In this document: positions 53,710 to 63,306 of the stretch, one piece after another
Numbering within the stretch: the first letter of the stretch is position 1
Layout of the letters: each line of letters opens with the position of its first letter
Assembly (NCBI RefSeq): GCF_002846555.1
Contig: NZ_PJMS01000001.1
Location: forward strand, 3,968,001-4,032,000
Length of the DNA: 64,000 bases
Direction of reading: 5' to 3'
Source: Aquimarina sp. MAR_2010_214
GTDB lineage: Bacteria > Bacteroidota > Bacteroidia > Flavobacteriales > Flavobacteriaceae
Program-made: the position numbers and the translations under genes
The notes under the pieces: generated by a model
What the model was told of the DNA's origin: nothing
The model's database searches: none
What the model saw: the letters and a program-made list of their open reading frames with translations, nothing else

Positions 53710-54774
53710 ATGAAAAAGCATAATTTTAGCGCTGGACCCTGTATTTTACCGCAAGAAGTATTTAAAGAAGCATCACAAGCAGTGTTAGATTTTAACAACT
53801 CTGGTCTTTCTATTTTGGAAATATCACATCGTAGTAAAGATTTTGTTGATGTCATGGAAGAAGCTAGAAGTCTGGCTCTAGAGTTACTAGGCTTAGAAGG
53901 TAAAGGATATAAAGCGCTATTTCTTCAAGGCGGGGCAAGTTCTCAATTTTTAATGACCGCTTATAACCTACTACAATCTAAAGCTGGCTATTTAAATACT
54001 GGAGCCTGGAGTGATAAAGCTATTAAAGAAGCTAAGCTTTTTGGTGATGTAATAGAAGTAGCTTCATCAAAAGATTCTAATTTCAATTTTATTCCTAAAG
54101 GATATGATATTCCTAAAGGATTAGATTATTTACACCTTACTAGTAATAACACTATTTATGGTACACAATTAAAGGATTTTCCTTCTACCGATGCTCCTCT
54201 TGTATGTGACATGAGTAGTGATATATTCTCAAGACAATTAGATTTTTCAAAATTTAGTTTGATCTACGCAGGAGCACAAAAAAACATGGGGCCTGCAGGT
54301 ACTACTCTTGTTGTAATAAAAGAAGATATTCTTGGAAAAATAGAACGAAAAATTCCTTCTATACTAGATTATCAGGTTCATATTAGCAAAGCAAGTATGT
54401 TCAATACGCCCCCAGTGTATCCTGTCTATGTATCTATGCTTACATTAAGATGGCTTAAAAAACTTGGAGGAATTGCTGCTATAGAAGAATTGAATGAAAA
54501 AAAGGCTAAACTTATCTATTCAGAAATTGATGTAAACCCACTGTTTGAGGGGTTTGCTGCCAAAGAAGATAGATCTGATATGAATGCCACTTTTACATTG
54601 GTAAATGAAGACCTCAAAGAAACTTTTGATACGATGTGGAAAGAAGCAGGAATTAATGGAATTAATGGTCACCGTAGTATTGGAGGGTATAGAGCAAGTA
54701 TGTATAACGCACTAAGTTTAGATAGCGTTGCTGCTCTTGTAGATATAATGGGCGATCTGGAACGTAAAGCATAA
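53710..54774 (+). CDS. serC: Phosphoserine aminotransferase
   Basis: 354 aa, PLP fold class IV. N-terminal HNFSAGPCILP, GGASSQF phosphate-binding cup, and IYAGAQKNMGPAGTTLVV carrying the PLP Lys. The end GHRSIGGYRASMYNAL is typical. It converts 3-phosphohydroxypyruvate to phosphoserine with glutamate. Followed 61 bp later by the dehydrogenase gene, so the first two steps of serine synthesis are adjacent; a phosphatase (serB) is not in the window. Confidence 0.95.
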   Translation: MKKHNFSAGPCILPQEVFKEASQAVLDFNNSGLSILEISHRSKDFVDVMEEARSLALELLGLEGKGYKALFLQGGASSQFLMTAYNLLQSKAGYLNTGAWSDKAIKEAKLFGDVIEVASSKDSNFNFIPKGYDIPKGLDYLHLTSNNTIYGTQLKDFPSTDAPLVCDMSSDIFSRQLDFSKFSLIYAGAQKNMGPAGTTLVVIKEDILGKIERKIPSILDYQVHISKASMFNTPPVYPVYVSMLTLRWLKKLGGIAAIEELNEKKAKLIYSEIDVNPLFEGFAAKEDRSDMNATFTLVNEDLKETFDTMWKEAGINGINGHRSIGGYRASMYNALSLDSVAALVDIMGDLERKA

Positions 54775-54835
54775 AACAATAATTACTAAACAAGTCAACT
54801 TATTAGGGCTTGACATTCAAAATAAAAACCTAAAA

Positions 54836-55786
54836 ATGAAAGTATTAGCAAACGACGGAGTATCTCAAAGCGGAATTGAAGCTTTAGAAAAAAAAGGCTT
54901 CGAGGTTTTAACAACTACAGTAGCTCAAGATCAATTGGTTAATTATATTAATGAAAATGAAATTTCTGTATTGCTTGTACGTAGTGCTACTAAAGTAAGA
55001 ACAGATATCATTGATAACTGTCCTTCTCTTAAGATTATAGGACGTGGTGGTGTAGGAATGGATAACATTGATGTATCATACGCCCGAGAAAAAGGTCTTC
55101 ATGTAATTAATACTCCCGCAGCTTCTTCTGGATCTGTGGCAGAATTAGTTTTTGCACACTTATATGGTAGTGTTCGCTTTTTACACGATTCTAACCGTAA
55201 TATGCCTCTAGATGGTGATAGCAAATTCAAAAACCTGAAAAAAGCATATGGAAGTGGTATCGAATTAAGAGGAAAAACACTTGGTGTAATAGGAATAGGG
55301 CGAATAGGACAGGCAACTGCAAAAATTGCAATTGGAGTTGGAATGAATGTTATTGCCTATGATCCTTTTATAGAGGAAGTAGACATACCATTAGAGTTCT
55401 TTGATGGACAATCTTTAAAATTTAAAATTAAGACGGTATCTAAAGAAGAGGTTCTTAAAAATTCTGATTTTTTCACGCTACACGTTCCTGCACAAAAAGA
55501 GTATGTGGTAGGAAAGTCTGAAATTGAACAAATGAAAGATGGCGCAGGAATTATAAATGCCGCAAGAGGTGGAGTAATTGACGAAGTTGCATTAGTAGAA
55601 GCTTTAGAAAAAGGGAAACTAGGTTTTGCAGGACTTGATGTGTTTGAAAATGAACCTAATCCAGCAATCAAAGTATTGATGAATAATAAGATATCTCTTA
55701 CACCACATATTGGTGCTGCCACAGGAGAAGCTCAGGATCGTATTGGCCAGGAACTGGCTGAGCAAATCATTAAGATTCTTAACTAA
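54836..55786 (+). CDS. serA: D-3-phosphoglycerate dehydrogenase-like 2-hydroxyacid dehydrogenase
   Basis: 316 aa. Short form without the C-terminal ACT domain. NAD site GVIGIGRIGQATAKIAIGVGMNVIAYDPF, active-site Arg in IINAARGGVIDE, Glu/His pair in FENEP and LTPHIGAATGEAQDRIG. It oxidises 3-phosphoglycerate, with no feedback domain, so it is probably not serine-inhibited through ACT. Context with serC supports the role. A strong terminator follows. Confidence 0.92.
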   Translation: MKVLANDGVSQSGIEALEKKGFEVLTTTVAQDQLVNYINENEISVLLVRSATKVRTDIIDNCPSLKIIGRGGVGMDNIDVSYAREKGLHVINTPAASSGSVAELVFAHLYGSVRFLHDSNRNMPLDGDSKFKNLKKAYGSGIELRGKTLGVIGIGRIGQATAKIAIGVGMNVIAYDPFIEEVDIPLEFFDGQSLKFKIKTVSKEEVLKNSDFFTLHVPAQKEYVVGKSEIEQMKDGAGIINAARGGVIDEVALVEALEKGKLGFAGLDVFENEPNPAIKVLMNNKISLTPHIGAATGEAQDRIGQELAEQIIKILN

Positions 55787-55812
55787 GCATAAAATAGATA
55801 ATTTATATCACT

Positions 55813-55850
55813 AAAGAGTCGTTTCAATGATTGAAACGACTCTTTTTTGT
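55813..55850 (+). terminator. Strong terminator, 15-bp stem
   Basis: Arms AAAGAGTCGTTTCAA (55813-55827) and TTGAAACGACTCTTT (55831-55845) with a 3-nt loop, then TTTTGTTTTT. Ends the ser operon. Confidence 0.92.
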
Positions 55851-55964
55851 TTTTCACCCTCTAAAGTGGTTTTTCATCCTATTTTTATCAAAATAAGATA
55901 GCATCTCTTCTCCTATTCTGATATTAAAAATGTAAATTTAGGTTCATAAAAAAATATACTAACT

Positions 55965-56597
55965 ATGTCAGGAATTTTAGACCTTTTAAATAGCCCAATG
56001 GGTAAACAAATTATCAGTGGTGTTAGTTCACAAACAGGCCAATCAACTGATAAAACAGGAGATTTACTAAGTATGGCTATGCCCGTACTTATGGGAGCAA
56101 TGCAACGAAATGCATCTACACCTGAAGGAGCTTCGGGATTATTAGGTGCACTAACAGGTAAACATTCTGGTGGAATTTTAGATAATTTGGGAGGTTTATT
56201 TGATGGTGGTGTTGATCAAAGTGTTACGAATGATGGAGCTGGTATTCTAGGACATATTCTTGGAAATAAACAACCTGCAGTAGAAAATGCTCTAAGTCAA
56301 AAATCAGGGATTGACTCTGGTTCTGTAGCCCAAATACTTAAAGTAGCTGCTCCAATTCTTTTGGGGGCATTAGGGAAACAAGCCAAACAAAACAATGTAA
56401 GTGATGCTAATGGGTTATCAAGTTTATTAGGCAGTATGTCTGGTGGCGGTTCTAAGCAGCAATCATTGATAGAATCTTTCTTAGATGCAGATGGTGATGG
56501 GAGTATTCTTGATGATGTTGCCGGAATGCTATTAAGTAGCGGAGGAAAGAAAAGCGGAGGTCTTGGAGGACTTCTTGGTGGGCTTTTTGGAAAATAA
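55965..56597 (+). CDS. DUF937 protein
   Basis: 210 aa, Gly/Ser/Leu-rich. It has two DUF937-like helical repeats (SPMGKQIISGVSSQTGQS..., AVENALSQKSGIDSGSVAQILKVAAPILLGALG), and a C-terminal EF-hand-like DADGDGSILDDVAGMLLS and a poly-Gly tail (GGLGGLLGGLFGK). No signal peptide. Function unknown in the family; the DxDxDG stretch may bind calcium, inferred. Monocistronic between two strong terminators. Confidence 0.82.
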   Translation: MSGILDLLNSPMGKQIISGVSSQTGQSTDKTGDLLSMAMPVLMGAMQRNASTPEGASGLLGALTGKHSGGILDNLGGLFDGGVDQSVTNDGAGILGHILGNKQPAVENALSQKSGIDSGSVAQILKVAAPILLGALGKQAKQNNVSDANGLSSLLGSMSGGGSKQQSLIESFLDADGDGSILDDVAGMLLSSGGKKSGGLGGLLGGLFGK

Positions 56598-56638
56598 CTC
56601 TTCTATCAAATAAAAGAATTTTTATTATTTTGAATATC

Positions 56639-56686
56639 AAAACAAAAGCGTTTTAGAATTATATAATTCTAAAACGCTTTTGTTTT
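56639..56686. terminator. Perfect 48-bp palindrome, bidirectional-type terminator
   Basis: Two 24-bp arms with no loop, centred between 56662 and 56663 (inner AGAATTATATAATTCT); a T run (TGTTTTT) follows. The 320-bp gap 56598-56919 otherwise shows nothing. Confidence 0.75.
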
Positions 56687-56919
56687 TAAACTAGTTATCA
56701 TCAATATAAAAATAGTACAAATAGTAGAAGTATTCTATATACTAAAAACATTATTTTTCAAATCGATATAGAAAGAATTCCAAACAATCCCCTCCTATTT
56801 TTGACAAAACTCGAAATTATAATATATATCCAGGAAATTGAACAAGATTGTAGTGATTTCTGGAATTTATAATTTCTACAACACTCTAGTATTCTTTTTT
56901 TAGATATATTTATAAGGTT

Positions 56920-57348
56920 ATGAAAAATTGTATTTACATATTAATCTTGGGGATATTCATTTATAGTTGTTCTACAACTAAAAACAGAAAAATGGATGTA
57001 GCCTCTACCGATACTGTTTCAGATACTGTAAGAATAGCAAATGATAGTCTGGAATACGAAATTATTATCATCGAACCTGGATTTAATTCATGGGTAGCTA
57101 CTCAAAGACCCAGAGGATTTTATTCTGAAACATTTTTAGAAACTAGAAATCGTTTTTATGTTACAGAATATAATCAACGAGTGATACAACCACAGCGATT
57201 TGATCCTAATTTATACCTTCAGCGAATCAATTATGACTCAGCAATTCATTATGGGTATGAAGTAAATTATCTTCTATACAATTACTTTCTATATTTTGAG
57301 CAGCGATATCGACAACGATTTATTGTAACAAGAGGGCGAAGGTTTTGA
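56920..57348 (+). CDS. DUF6146-type lipoprotein
   Basis: 142 aa. Lipobox IYSC (Cys17), then a short tether and a Tyr/Arg-rich domain (EIIIIEPGFNSWVATQRPRGFYSE, NRFYVTEYNQRV, INYDSAIHYGYEVNYLLYNYFLYFEQRYRQRF). I recognise the DUF6146 pattern seen in Flavobacteriaceae. Probably on the periplasmic face of a membrane. It is 31 bp before the DUF6787 gene on the same strand; the two are commonly neighbours. Confidence 0.75.
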   Translation: MKNCIYILILGIFIYSCSTTKNRKMDVASTDTVSDTVRIANDSLEYEIIIIEPGFNSWVATQRPRGFYSETFLETRNRFYVTEYNQRVIQPQRFDPNLYLQRINYDSAIHYGYEVNYLLYNYFLYFEQRYRQRFIVTRGRRF

Positions 57349-57379
57349 TTTAAATCCTTTTTAGTTGTATTTTTGTGTC

Positions 57380-57901
57380 ATGCAAAAATTTAAGAAACGC
57401 TGGGAAATAAAACGTAATTGGCAATTGATATTTCCTATATTAGGATTATTAAGTTTAGTATTCTCTTCTTATCTGATTGGAAAATATATTTTGAAACTAT
57501 TACCTATAAATCAGATCGATACGACATATATTGGCGTACTATCGGCATTAGTAATTTTTCTTTCCTCAATATTTCTTTTTATTACCTTAAAACTTTTTAA
57601 TATTCTCGAAACAAAGTGGAATGTTTTGTATAGATGGGAACTCATTGCTATTTTTATTGCTTTTGCAGTTACCGGATCTACTGCAGCTCGTATTTCTGAT
57701 CCTATACTTTCTTTTTTGGGGTTACACAGAGAGATAACAAATGGTTGGATTTATTGGCCTATCAGGATATTATTCATATTCCCTGTATATCAAGTATTAC
57801 TTATCATCGTAGGATGGCTCTTTGGGCAGTTTAAATTTTTCTGGGGTTTTGAAAAAAAGATGCTAAGCAGAATGGGATTTGCTCGCTTCTTTAAAGATTA
57901 A
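57380..57901 (+). CDS. DUF6787-type membrane protein
   Basis: 173 aa from ATG 57380 (MQKFKKRWEIKRNWQLIFP); an in-frame upstream start at 57365 adds 5 residues without reason. It has about four hydrophobic helices, with VTGSTAARISDPILSFLGL and NGWIYWPIRILFIFPVYQVLLIIVGWLFGQFKFF. This is the DUF6787 pattern. Function unknown. Tail-to-tail 4-nt overlap with the convergent gene. Confidence 0.78.
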   Translation: MQKFKKRWEIKRNWQLIFPILGLLSLVFSSYLIGKYILKLLPINQIDTTYIGVLSALVIFLSSIFLFITLKLFNILETKWNVLYRWELIAIFIAFAVTGSTAARISDPILSFLGLHREITNGWIYWPIRILFIFPVYQVLLIIVGWLFGQFKFFWGFEKKMLSRMGFARFFKD

Positions 57902-58197
57902 GAAATATCAACATCAATAATTTCTTTTACTTCTTCCTTTTTAATCACATACGTATATACCCACATTATGGTAAATGTTGGTATAACATCCAAAAGAGGT
58001 AGTGCTTCTTCTACAAATGTAAATACTCCTGCAGCTTTACCAACATTACCCTTATACATTCTGGTCATTAACCAACCTGCTATAGGAGCCCATATTACAT
58101 CTGTAAATTCACCAATTCCAGGAATCACATAACTAATCATTCCTAAACCGTCGAAAAGTAAGCTTAGTCCAAGTTTTTTGTATTTATCTTTTGCCAT
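57898..58197 (-). CDS. Small membrane protein, 99 aa
   Basis: Two or three hydrophobic helices (LLFDGLGMISYVIPGIGEFTDVIWAPIAGWLM and LPLLDVIPTFTIMWVYTYVI) with a polar Gly-rich loop between and an acidic C-terminus. I know similar unnamed proteins in Bacteroidota, but no family function. It precedes folE on the same strand direction by gene order (folE is upstream, 63 bp away) and could be co-transcribed. Confidence 0.7.
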   Translation of the reverse strand: MAKDKYKKLGLSLLFDGLGMISYVIPGIGEFTDVIWAPIAGWLMTRMYKGNVGKAAGVFTFVEEALPLLDVIPTFTIMWVYTYVIKKEEVKEIIDVDIS

Positions 58198-58260
58198 ATT
58201 TTATACATAATTTATAGTTTAATATACAACAAATAAAGCAAAGAGTATTCCAAAAATCTG

Positions 58261-58857
58261 CTATCCCAAATTGGCGGTAATTAATCTTAAAAATTCTGAT
58301 CGGGTTTCTATCTTTTCAAATTGACCTCTAAAACCAGAAGTAGTTGTTACCGAATTCTGTTTCTGTACTCCACGCATCATCATACACATATGAGAAGCTT
58401 CAATCACTACAGCAACACCTTTAGGTTTCAATGTATTATTAATACACTCTAAGATATCATGTGTAAGTCGTTCCTGTACCTGTAATCGCCTTGCAAATAC
58501 ATCAACAATTCTAGGTAATTTACTTAATCCTACGATATAACCATCTGGGATATATGCAATATGTGCCTTACCAAAAAACGGAAGCATGTGATGTTCGCAT
58601 AACGAATATAATTCAATATCCTTAACGATTACCATATCGTCATAACCTTCTTTAAACATAGCACTTTTAAGGATTTCGGCAGGATCTTGATGGTATCCCT
58701 GAGTAAGAAATTGCATTGCCTTTGCTGCTCGCTCAGGAGTCTTAACAATACCCTCTCTCTTAGTGTCTTCCCCCAGGTCTTCTATAATAGATTTAAATTT
58801 TTCTTTTACTTCTTCAGTTACTTTTATATTGTATTCTTCAAAGTTTTTATATAGCAT
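58261..58857 (-). CDS. folE: GTP cyclohydrolase I
   Basis: 198 aa. Zinc ligands Cys87 and His90 in [21 protein letters not shown] and Cys158 in [11 protein letters not shown]. Also [20 protein letters not shown] and the C-terminal RSEFLRLI. It makes dihydroneopterin triphosphate, first step of tetrahydrofolate and biopterin synthesis. The gene is 5 bp after msrA on the same strand. Confidence 0.95.
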   Translation of the reverse strand: MLYKNFEEYNIKVTEEVKEKFKSIIEDLGEDTKREGIVKTPERAAKAMQFLTQGYHQDPAEILKSAMFKEGYDDMVIVKDIELYSLCEHHMLPFFGKAHIAYIPDGYIVGLSKLPRIVDVFARRLQVQERLTHDILECINNTLKPKGVAVVIEASHMCMMMRGVQKQNSVTTTSGFRGQFEKIETRSEFLRLITANLG

Positions 58858-58862
58858 AGTAA

Positions 58863-59420
58863 TTAATTCTGTTTTTCCTTTTTCAATTTATTTTTAAAGG
58901 TAGTATTTAATTTATTAAGTTTTGGATTGATCACAAATTGACAATACCCCTGACTACTATTTTGATTGTAGTAATCCTGGTGATATTCTTCTGCATTATA
59001 AAACGCCCCTAATGCTGCTATTTCTGTAACGATAGGATTATCAAAAATAGATTCATCTTCAAGTATTCCAATCACCTCTTCTGCTATCTGCTGTTGTTTT
59101 TCATCAACATAAAAAATAGCACTTCTATATTGTGTGCCGTGATCCGCTCCTTGACTATTTAGAGTAGTAGGGTCATGAGTAGCAAAAAATATTTCTAATA
59201 ACTCTTTATAACTAATGAGATTAGGATCATATTCAATTTTAATTGCCTCGGCATGCCCAGTTCTTCCCGTTGTTATCTCTCGGTATGCAGGGTTTTTTAT
59301 AGTTCCGCCTGTATATCCTGATACTACTTGATGCACTCCTTCCAGACGCTGAAAAACTGCTTCTGTACACCAAAAACAACCTCCGGCAAATACCGCGGTT
59401 TCTATATTATTTTCTTTCAT
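58863..59420 (-). CDS. msrA: Peptide methionine (S)-S-oxide reductase
   Basis: 185 aa from ATG 59420 ([18 protein letters not shown]); an upstream TAT-rich start at 59447 adds nine residues not expected. Active site GGCFWC (Cys15), then [13 protein letters not shown] and [33 protein letters not shown]. It repairs oxidised methionine. The C-terminal resolving Cys of classical MsrA may be C in SQGYCQF. Operon with folE. Confidence 0.94.
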   Translation of the reverse strand: MKENNIETAVFAGGCFWCTEAVFQRLEGVHQVVSGYTGGTIKNPAYREITTGRTGHAEAIKIEYDPNLISYKELLEIFFATHDPTTLNSQGADHGTQYRSAIFYVDEKQQQIAEEVIGILEDESIFDNPIVTEIAALGAFYNAEEYHQDYYNQNSSQGYCQFVINPKLNKLNTTFKNKLKKEKQN

Positions 59421-59561
59421 AACTATATAGTCGTATTTTTTTAACAAAAATACATATATGCAAATCCATTTCTTGCTTTTTAACTTTTCGTTAGTAACAC
59501 ATCTCCTAATACAAGTATAGTTTTGCTAATAATCAAAAAAGTAAGGTTTTTATTACAATTT

Positions 59562-61997
59562 ATGAATATACAACTACTCACGAAAATTTGTATCCTGTTT
59601 TTGTTTCTCTCAGTATTGCAATCATTTGCCCAAGAGAAAAAAGAAATTAAAGCTAAAAGAATAAATAATCCTCCAAAAATTGATGGTGTTCTTAATGACG
59701 AAGTATGGAAAACTCTTCCGGCTCATGGTAATTTTCAAATGTGGCAGCCTGGAAATGAGGGAGAAATACCAAAAGAAATACAATCTGAAGTAAAAATGGC
59801 CTATGATAATAAGGCTGTTTACTTTGGTGTTTACCTATATGATAGTCAACCTGATACAGTATTGCGTCAATTTAGCCAGCGAGATGATATATTTGTTCAG
59901 GCAGATCATTTTAGCATTGCAATAAACACCTATAATGATGGCGTTAATGAAACTCGTTTCTTTATAACCAGTGCGGGTACAATTGGTGATGCAAGGGCTA
60001 ATCAATTCAATGAAGATTTTAGTTATAATGTCGTCTTTGATGCCAAAGTTTCTTTTGATGACCAAGGGTGGTATGCAGAATTTAAAATACCTTATAATGC
60101 ATTACGTTTTCCCGAAGTGAAAGTACAAGACTGGAGTATTAATTTTTATAGAAGATCTCTAAGTCGAAATCAAACTTATACCTGGAATTTTATTGATAAT
60201 AAAATTGGTCAACGTACACAATATAATGGTTTGGTAAAAGGTGTAGAGAATGTGAATCCACCTGTGAGGCTTACTTTTTTTCCGTTTGTACAAGGTTTGG
60301 TATCACATTCTGATGGAGATTCAGAAACTGATTTTAGTGCTGGAATGGATGTGAAATATGGGTTAAGTGATAGCTTTACACTAGATGCAACGCTAATCCC
60401 AGATTTTGGGCAAGCAGCTTTTGATGAAGTTCGACTTAATTTAGGACCATTTGAACAAACCTTTGGAGAAAACAGACAATTCTTTACTGAAGGTACAGAA
60501 TTATTTAACAAAGGAAATATTTTCTTTTCCAGAAGAGTTGGTGGAAAACCCTCTACATCAATATCTGATGATGATCTTAATGCAAATGAAGTTGCAGAAG
60601 ATAACCCTTCTAAAGTAAATTTACTTAACGCATTAAAAATCTCGGGAAGGACAAAAGGAAATTTGGGTATCGGTTTTTTTAATGCTATTACAGAAAAAAC
60701 AGAAATACGAATTACCGATACTATTACAGGAGCTGTACGTAAAGAAGTAGTCGAACCTATATCCAATTATAATATTTTTGTATTAGATCAACAGTTTAAT
60801 AAAAATTCTTCTGTTTCCTTGATAAATACTAACGTAACGCGTAGCGGTAGCGAGTTTAGAAATGCAAATGTGACTGGATTAGTTTGGAACCTAGCTAATA
60901 AAACAAACTCATATCGTTTAACAGGAAGATCTTTGGTTAGCCAGATAAATTCTCCTGAAGATAATATTGGTGGTTTTGCGTCTGAGCTTGATTTTGATCG
61001 TATCAAAGGTAAAATCAGATATGGTTTTGGTCACGATTTAGCAAATAAAACCTATAACATCAATGATCTAGGAGTGAATTTCAGGAATAATTTCAATAAT
61101 TTTAGAATAAGTGCTTCCTATCAGATTTTTGAACCTAAAGGAGTATTCAACACTTATCGCATCAATGTTTTTGCAAGACATAGACGATTATATGATCCGA
61201 GTATTCAAACACAAAATTCTATAGGAGCAAATTGGTTTTTTGTGACTAAAAATCGTTTTGCTTTTGGTGGTAGAGGATCTTATAATTCTAAAAATCAAGA
61301 TTATTTTGAGCCTCGTGTAGATGGAAGATTTGTTACTTATAGTCGAAGTATTGGAGGAAGAATGTTTGTCTCTTCTGATTATAGAAAAAAATTCGCTTAT
61401 GATATTAGTGCAGGAACCAGACAATGGTTTAGTGACGAACAAAAGATATATCGAATAGAAGTTTCTCCCAGATATCGGTTTTCTGACAAGTTTTTGGTAA
61501 TATGGAGATCTGAGTATTATAACCGTCCAAATAATTTCGGGTATGTAGATGATAATGATATAGACGTATTCCTAGGGCAGCGAGATATTGTTTCGCTTGA
61601 AAATTCATTAAGTGCTAGTTATAATTTTGATCCATATAAAGCTGTAAACCTACGCTTCAGAAACTTCTGGAGCACTGCCGATTATTCTGATAATATATTT
61701 TACATCCTAAACGAAAATGGTTCCAGGTCTCAAATTGATTATGATATTTCAGAAGATAACCCCAATACCAATTTTAATATTTGGAACCTGGATTTAAGTT
61801 TTAACTGGAGATTTGCTCCTGGTAGTGAAGCTACCCTACTCTATCGCAATCAAATTTTTAATGATGATGAACTTTCAAGCTTAAATTACACACAAAGTTT
61901 GGATAATTTATTTAACAGACCTATTAAGCATACCTTATCGCTAAGAATAGTATATTTCCTTGATGTGAATAATTTAAAACGTTCTTCTAAAGGATAA
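59562..61997 (+). CDS. DUF5916 / CBM9-like outer-membrane protein
   Basis: 811 aa from ATG 59562 (signal peptide MNIQLLTKICILFLFLSVLQSFAQ). CBM9-like domain (about 30-230: PPKIDGVLNDEVWKTLPAHGNF, AVYFGVYLYDSQPD, SWSINFYRRSLSRNQTYTWNF) followed by the DUF5916 beta-barrel region, aromatic-rich strands to the C-terminal LSLRIVYFLDVNN. Likely surface-exposed or outer membrane; the CBM9-like domain may bind polysaccharide. A -7-like TAGTTTTG lies at 59518-59525. Confidence 0.85.
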   Translation: MNIQLLTKICILFLFLSVLQSFAQEKKEIKAKRINNPPKIDGVLNDEVWKTLPAHGNFQMWQPGNEGEIPKEIQSEVKMAYDNKAVYFGVYLYDSQPDTVLRQFSQRDDIFVQADHFSIAINTYNDGVNETRFFITSAGTIGDARANQFNEDFSYNVVFDAKVSFDDQGWYAEFKIPYNALRFPEVKVQDWSINFYRRSLSRNQTYTWNFIDNKIGQRTQYNGLVKGVENVNPPVRLTFFPFVQGLVSHSDGDSETDFSAGMDVKYGLSDSFTLDATLIPDFGQAAFDEVRLNLGPFEQTFGENRQFFTEGTELFNKGNIFFSRRVGGKPSTSISDDDLNANEVAEDNPSKVNLLNALKISGRTKGNLGIGFFNAITEKTEIRITDTITGAVRKEVVEPISNYNIFVLDQQFNKNSSVSLINTNVTRSGSEFRNANVTGLVWNLANKTNSYRLTGRSLVSQINSPEDNIGGFASELDFDRIKGKIRYGFGHDLANKTYNINDLGVNFRNNFNNFRISASYQIFEPKGVFNTYRINVFARHRRLYDPSIQTQNSIGANWFFVTKNRFAFGGRGSYNSKNQDYFEPRVDGRFVTYSRSIGGRMFVSSDYRKKFAYDISAGTRQWFSDEQKIYRIEVSPRYRFSDKFLVIWRSEYYNRPNNFGYVDDNDIDVFLGQRDIVSLENSLSASYNFDPYKAVNLRFRNFWSTADYSDNIFYILNENGSRSQIDYDISEDNPNTNFNIWNLDLSFNWRFAPGSEATLLYRNQIFNDDELSSLNYTQSLDNLFNRPIKHTLSLRIVYFLDVNNLKRSSKG

Positions 61998-62052
61998 TCT
62001 TGGGGATTCTAATGATATTGATTACTTTCACTCCTTCAAGTATAGAAAATAG

Positions 62053-62715
62053 ATGATCAAAGCTAATAATATTCATAAAAACTATGGAGACCTTCATGTT
62101 CTTAAAGGAGTCGATCTTCATATCAAAAAAGGAGAAATTGTTTCTATTGTTGGGGCTTCAGGTGCGGGAAAAACAACATTACTACAAATATTAGGAACAC
62201 TAGATCGTGTTAGTGAAATTAAGGATTGTGAATTATCAATTAATGAATCTAATATCAATACACTATCTCAGAAGCAGCTTTCTAAATTTAGAAATGAGCA
62301 ATTGGGTTTTATCTTTCAATTTCATCAACTATTACCAGAATTTACAGCATTAGAAAATGTATGCATACCTGCTTTTATAAAAAAAACTCCAAAAGCTGAA
62401 GTAGAAAAAAGAGCAAAGGAACTTTTAGATTTTTTAGGACTTTCTCATCGATATGATCATAAACCCAGCGAGTTATCAGGAGGAGAACAACAACGTGTAG
62501 CTGTTGCCAGAGCCTTGGTTAATAATCCGAAAGTAATTTTTGCTGATGAACCTTCTGGTAATTTGGATAGTGAAGCTGCAGAAAACTTGCACCAATTATT
62601 TTTTAAACTTAGAGATGAATTTGGGCAAACCTTTGTGATTGTAACGCATAATCAGGAGTTGGCTGATATGGCTGATAGAAAATTGGTTATGGTAGATGGT
62701 AAAATTGTAGCGTAA
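62053..62715 (+). CDS. ABC transporter ATP-binding protein, LolD-like
   Basis: 220 aa. Walker [10 protein letters not shown], signature [15 protein letters not shown], Walker [13 protein letters not shown] and H-loop VTHNQELA. The MacB/LolD type carries no membrane part. It would pair with a LolC/E-like permease to extract lipoproteins or drive other envelope transport, but no permease gene lies beside it. LolD is a family guess. Followed by 590 bp with no gene. Confidence 0.85.
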   Translation: MIKANNIHKNYGDLHVLKGVDLHIKKGEIVSIVGASGAGKTTLLQILGTLDRVSEIKDCELSINESNINTLSQKQLSKFRNEQLGFIFQFHQLLPEFTALENVCIPAFIKKTPKAEVEKRAKELLDFLGLSHRYDHKPSELSGGEQQRVAVARALVNNPKVIFADEPSGNLDSEAAENLHQLFFKLRDEFGQTFVIVTHNQELADMADRKLVMVDGKIVA

Positions 62716-63122
62716 ATTTTCTCTTATGAATAACAAACTATACTATCGTATATGTATAGTTCATAATTCGGATAATGAAACTGTTTAAATATATGACTAA
62801 ACAGCAAAGCATAAACCGGATAGAGGTAAAAAAAACCTCATGATAATCAAAATCTTGAAAATTATTTTTGACTTTTCCTAAATAGGGATTTTTAAATCTC
62901 AATTTCAGATATTCATAATACTCCCCTGAATCCTAAAATCATATTTAAAAAATGCTCCGGCTTATAACTTTGTGGCAACCAAGAAACCTTACCAACAATT
63001 AACCTATAAGACTAAAGTAAAACAAGATTGCAATACTAGCTGAATAATATTTCATAAGTTGAGTTTATGTTAAATACTTAGCTACAAAACTCAACAAAAA
63101 AAGTATTCAAATCAATAATCAG

Positions 63123-63170
63123 ATGTCTTCAATCATGATCTGGGACATCTAAAATCACGATTGAAGACAT
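63123..63170. repeat. 17-bp inverted repeat
   Basis: ATGTCTTCAATCATGAT (63123-63139) and ATCACGATTGAAGACAT (63154-63170) with one mismatch; 14-nt loop. No adjacent gene start or T tract. Confidence 0.5.
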
Positions 63171-63246
63171 TTAAAAAGCAATTAATTATAGTAAATATAG
63201 ATGTTTACGAGAATCACATTGATTATAAACACTTACAAAAAGAAAA

Positions 63247-63266
63247 GACTACCTTTTCAGGTAGTC
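63247..63266 (-). terminator. Minus-strand terminator of the metalloprotease gene
   Basis: GACTACC (63247-63253) pairs with GGTAGTC (63260-63266); on the minus strand followed by TTTTCTTTTT. Confidence 0.78.
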
Positions 63267-63306
63267 CCTTCTAAAGAAATCAAAGTTCTTAATAATTTTA
63301 TATTAA

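Larger units (their letters stand above)
62716..63306. other. Non-coding gap of 591 bp
   Basis: No gene seen. It holds an imperfect stem near 62725-62767 (ACTATAC/GTATAGT), a 17-bp inverted repeat at 63123-63170 and the minus-strand terminator at 63247-63266. Confidence 0.6.

Noticed and set aside
60209..60766. 185-codon antisense frame in the DUF5916 gene
   Set aside because: Shadow of the coding strand with no recognisable domain.
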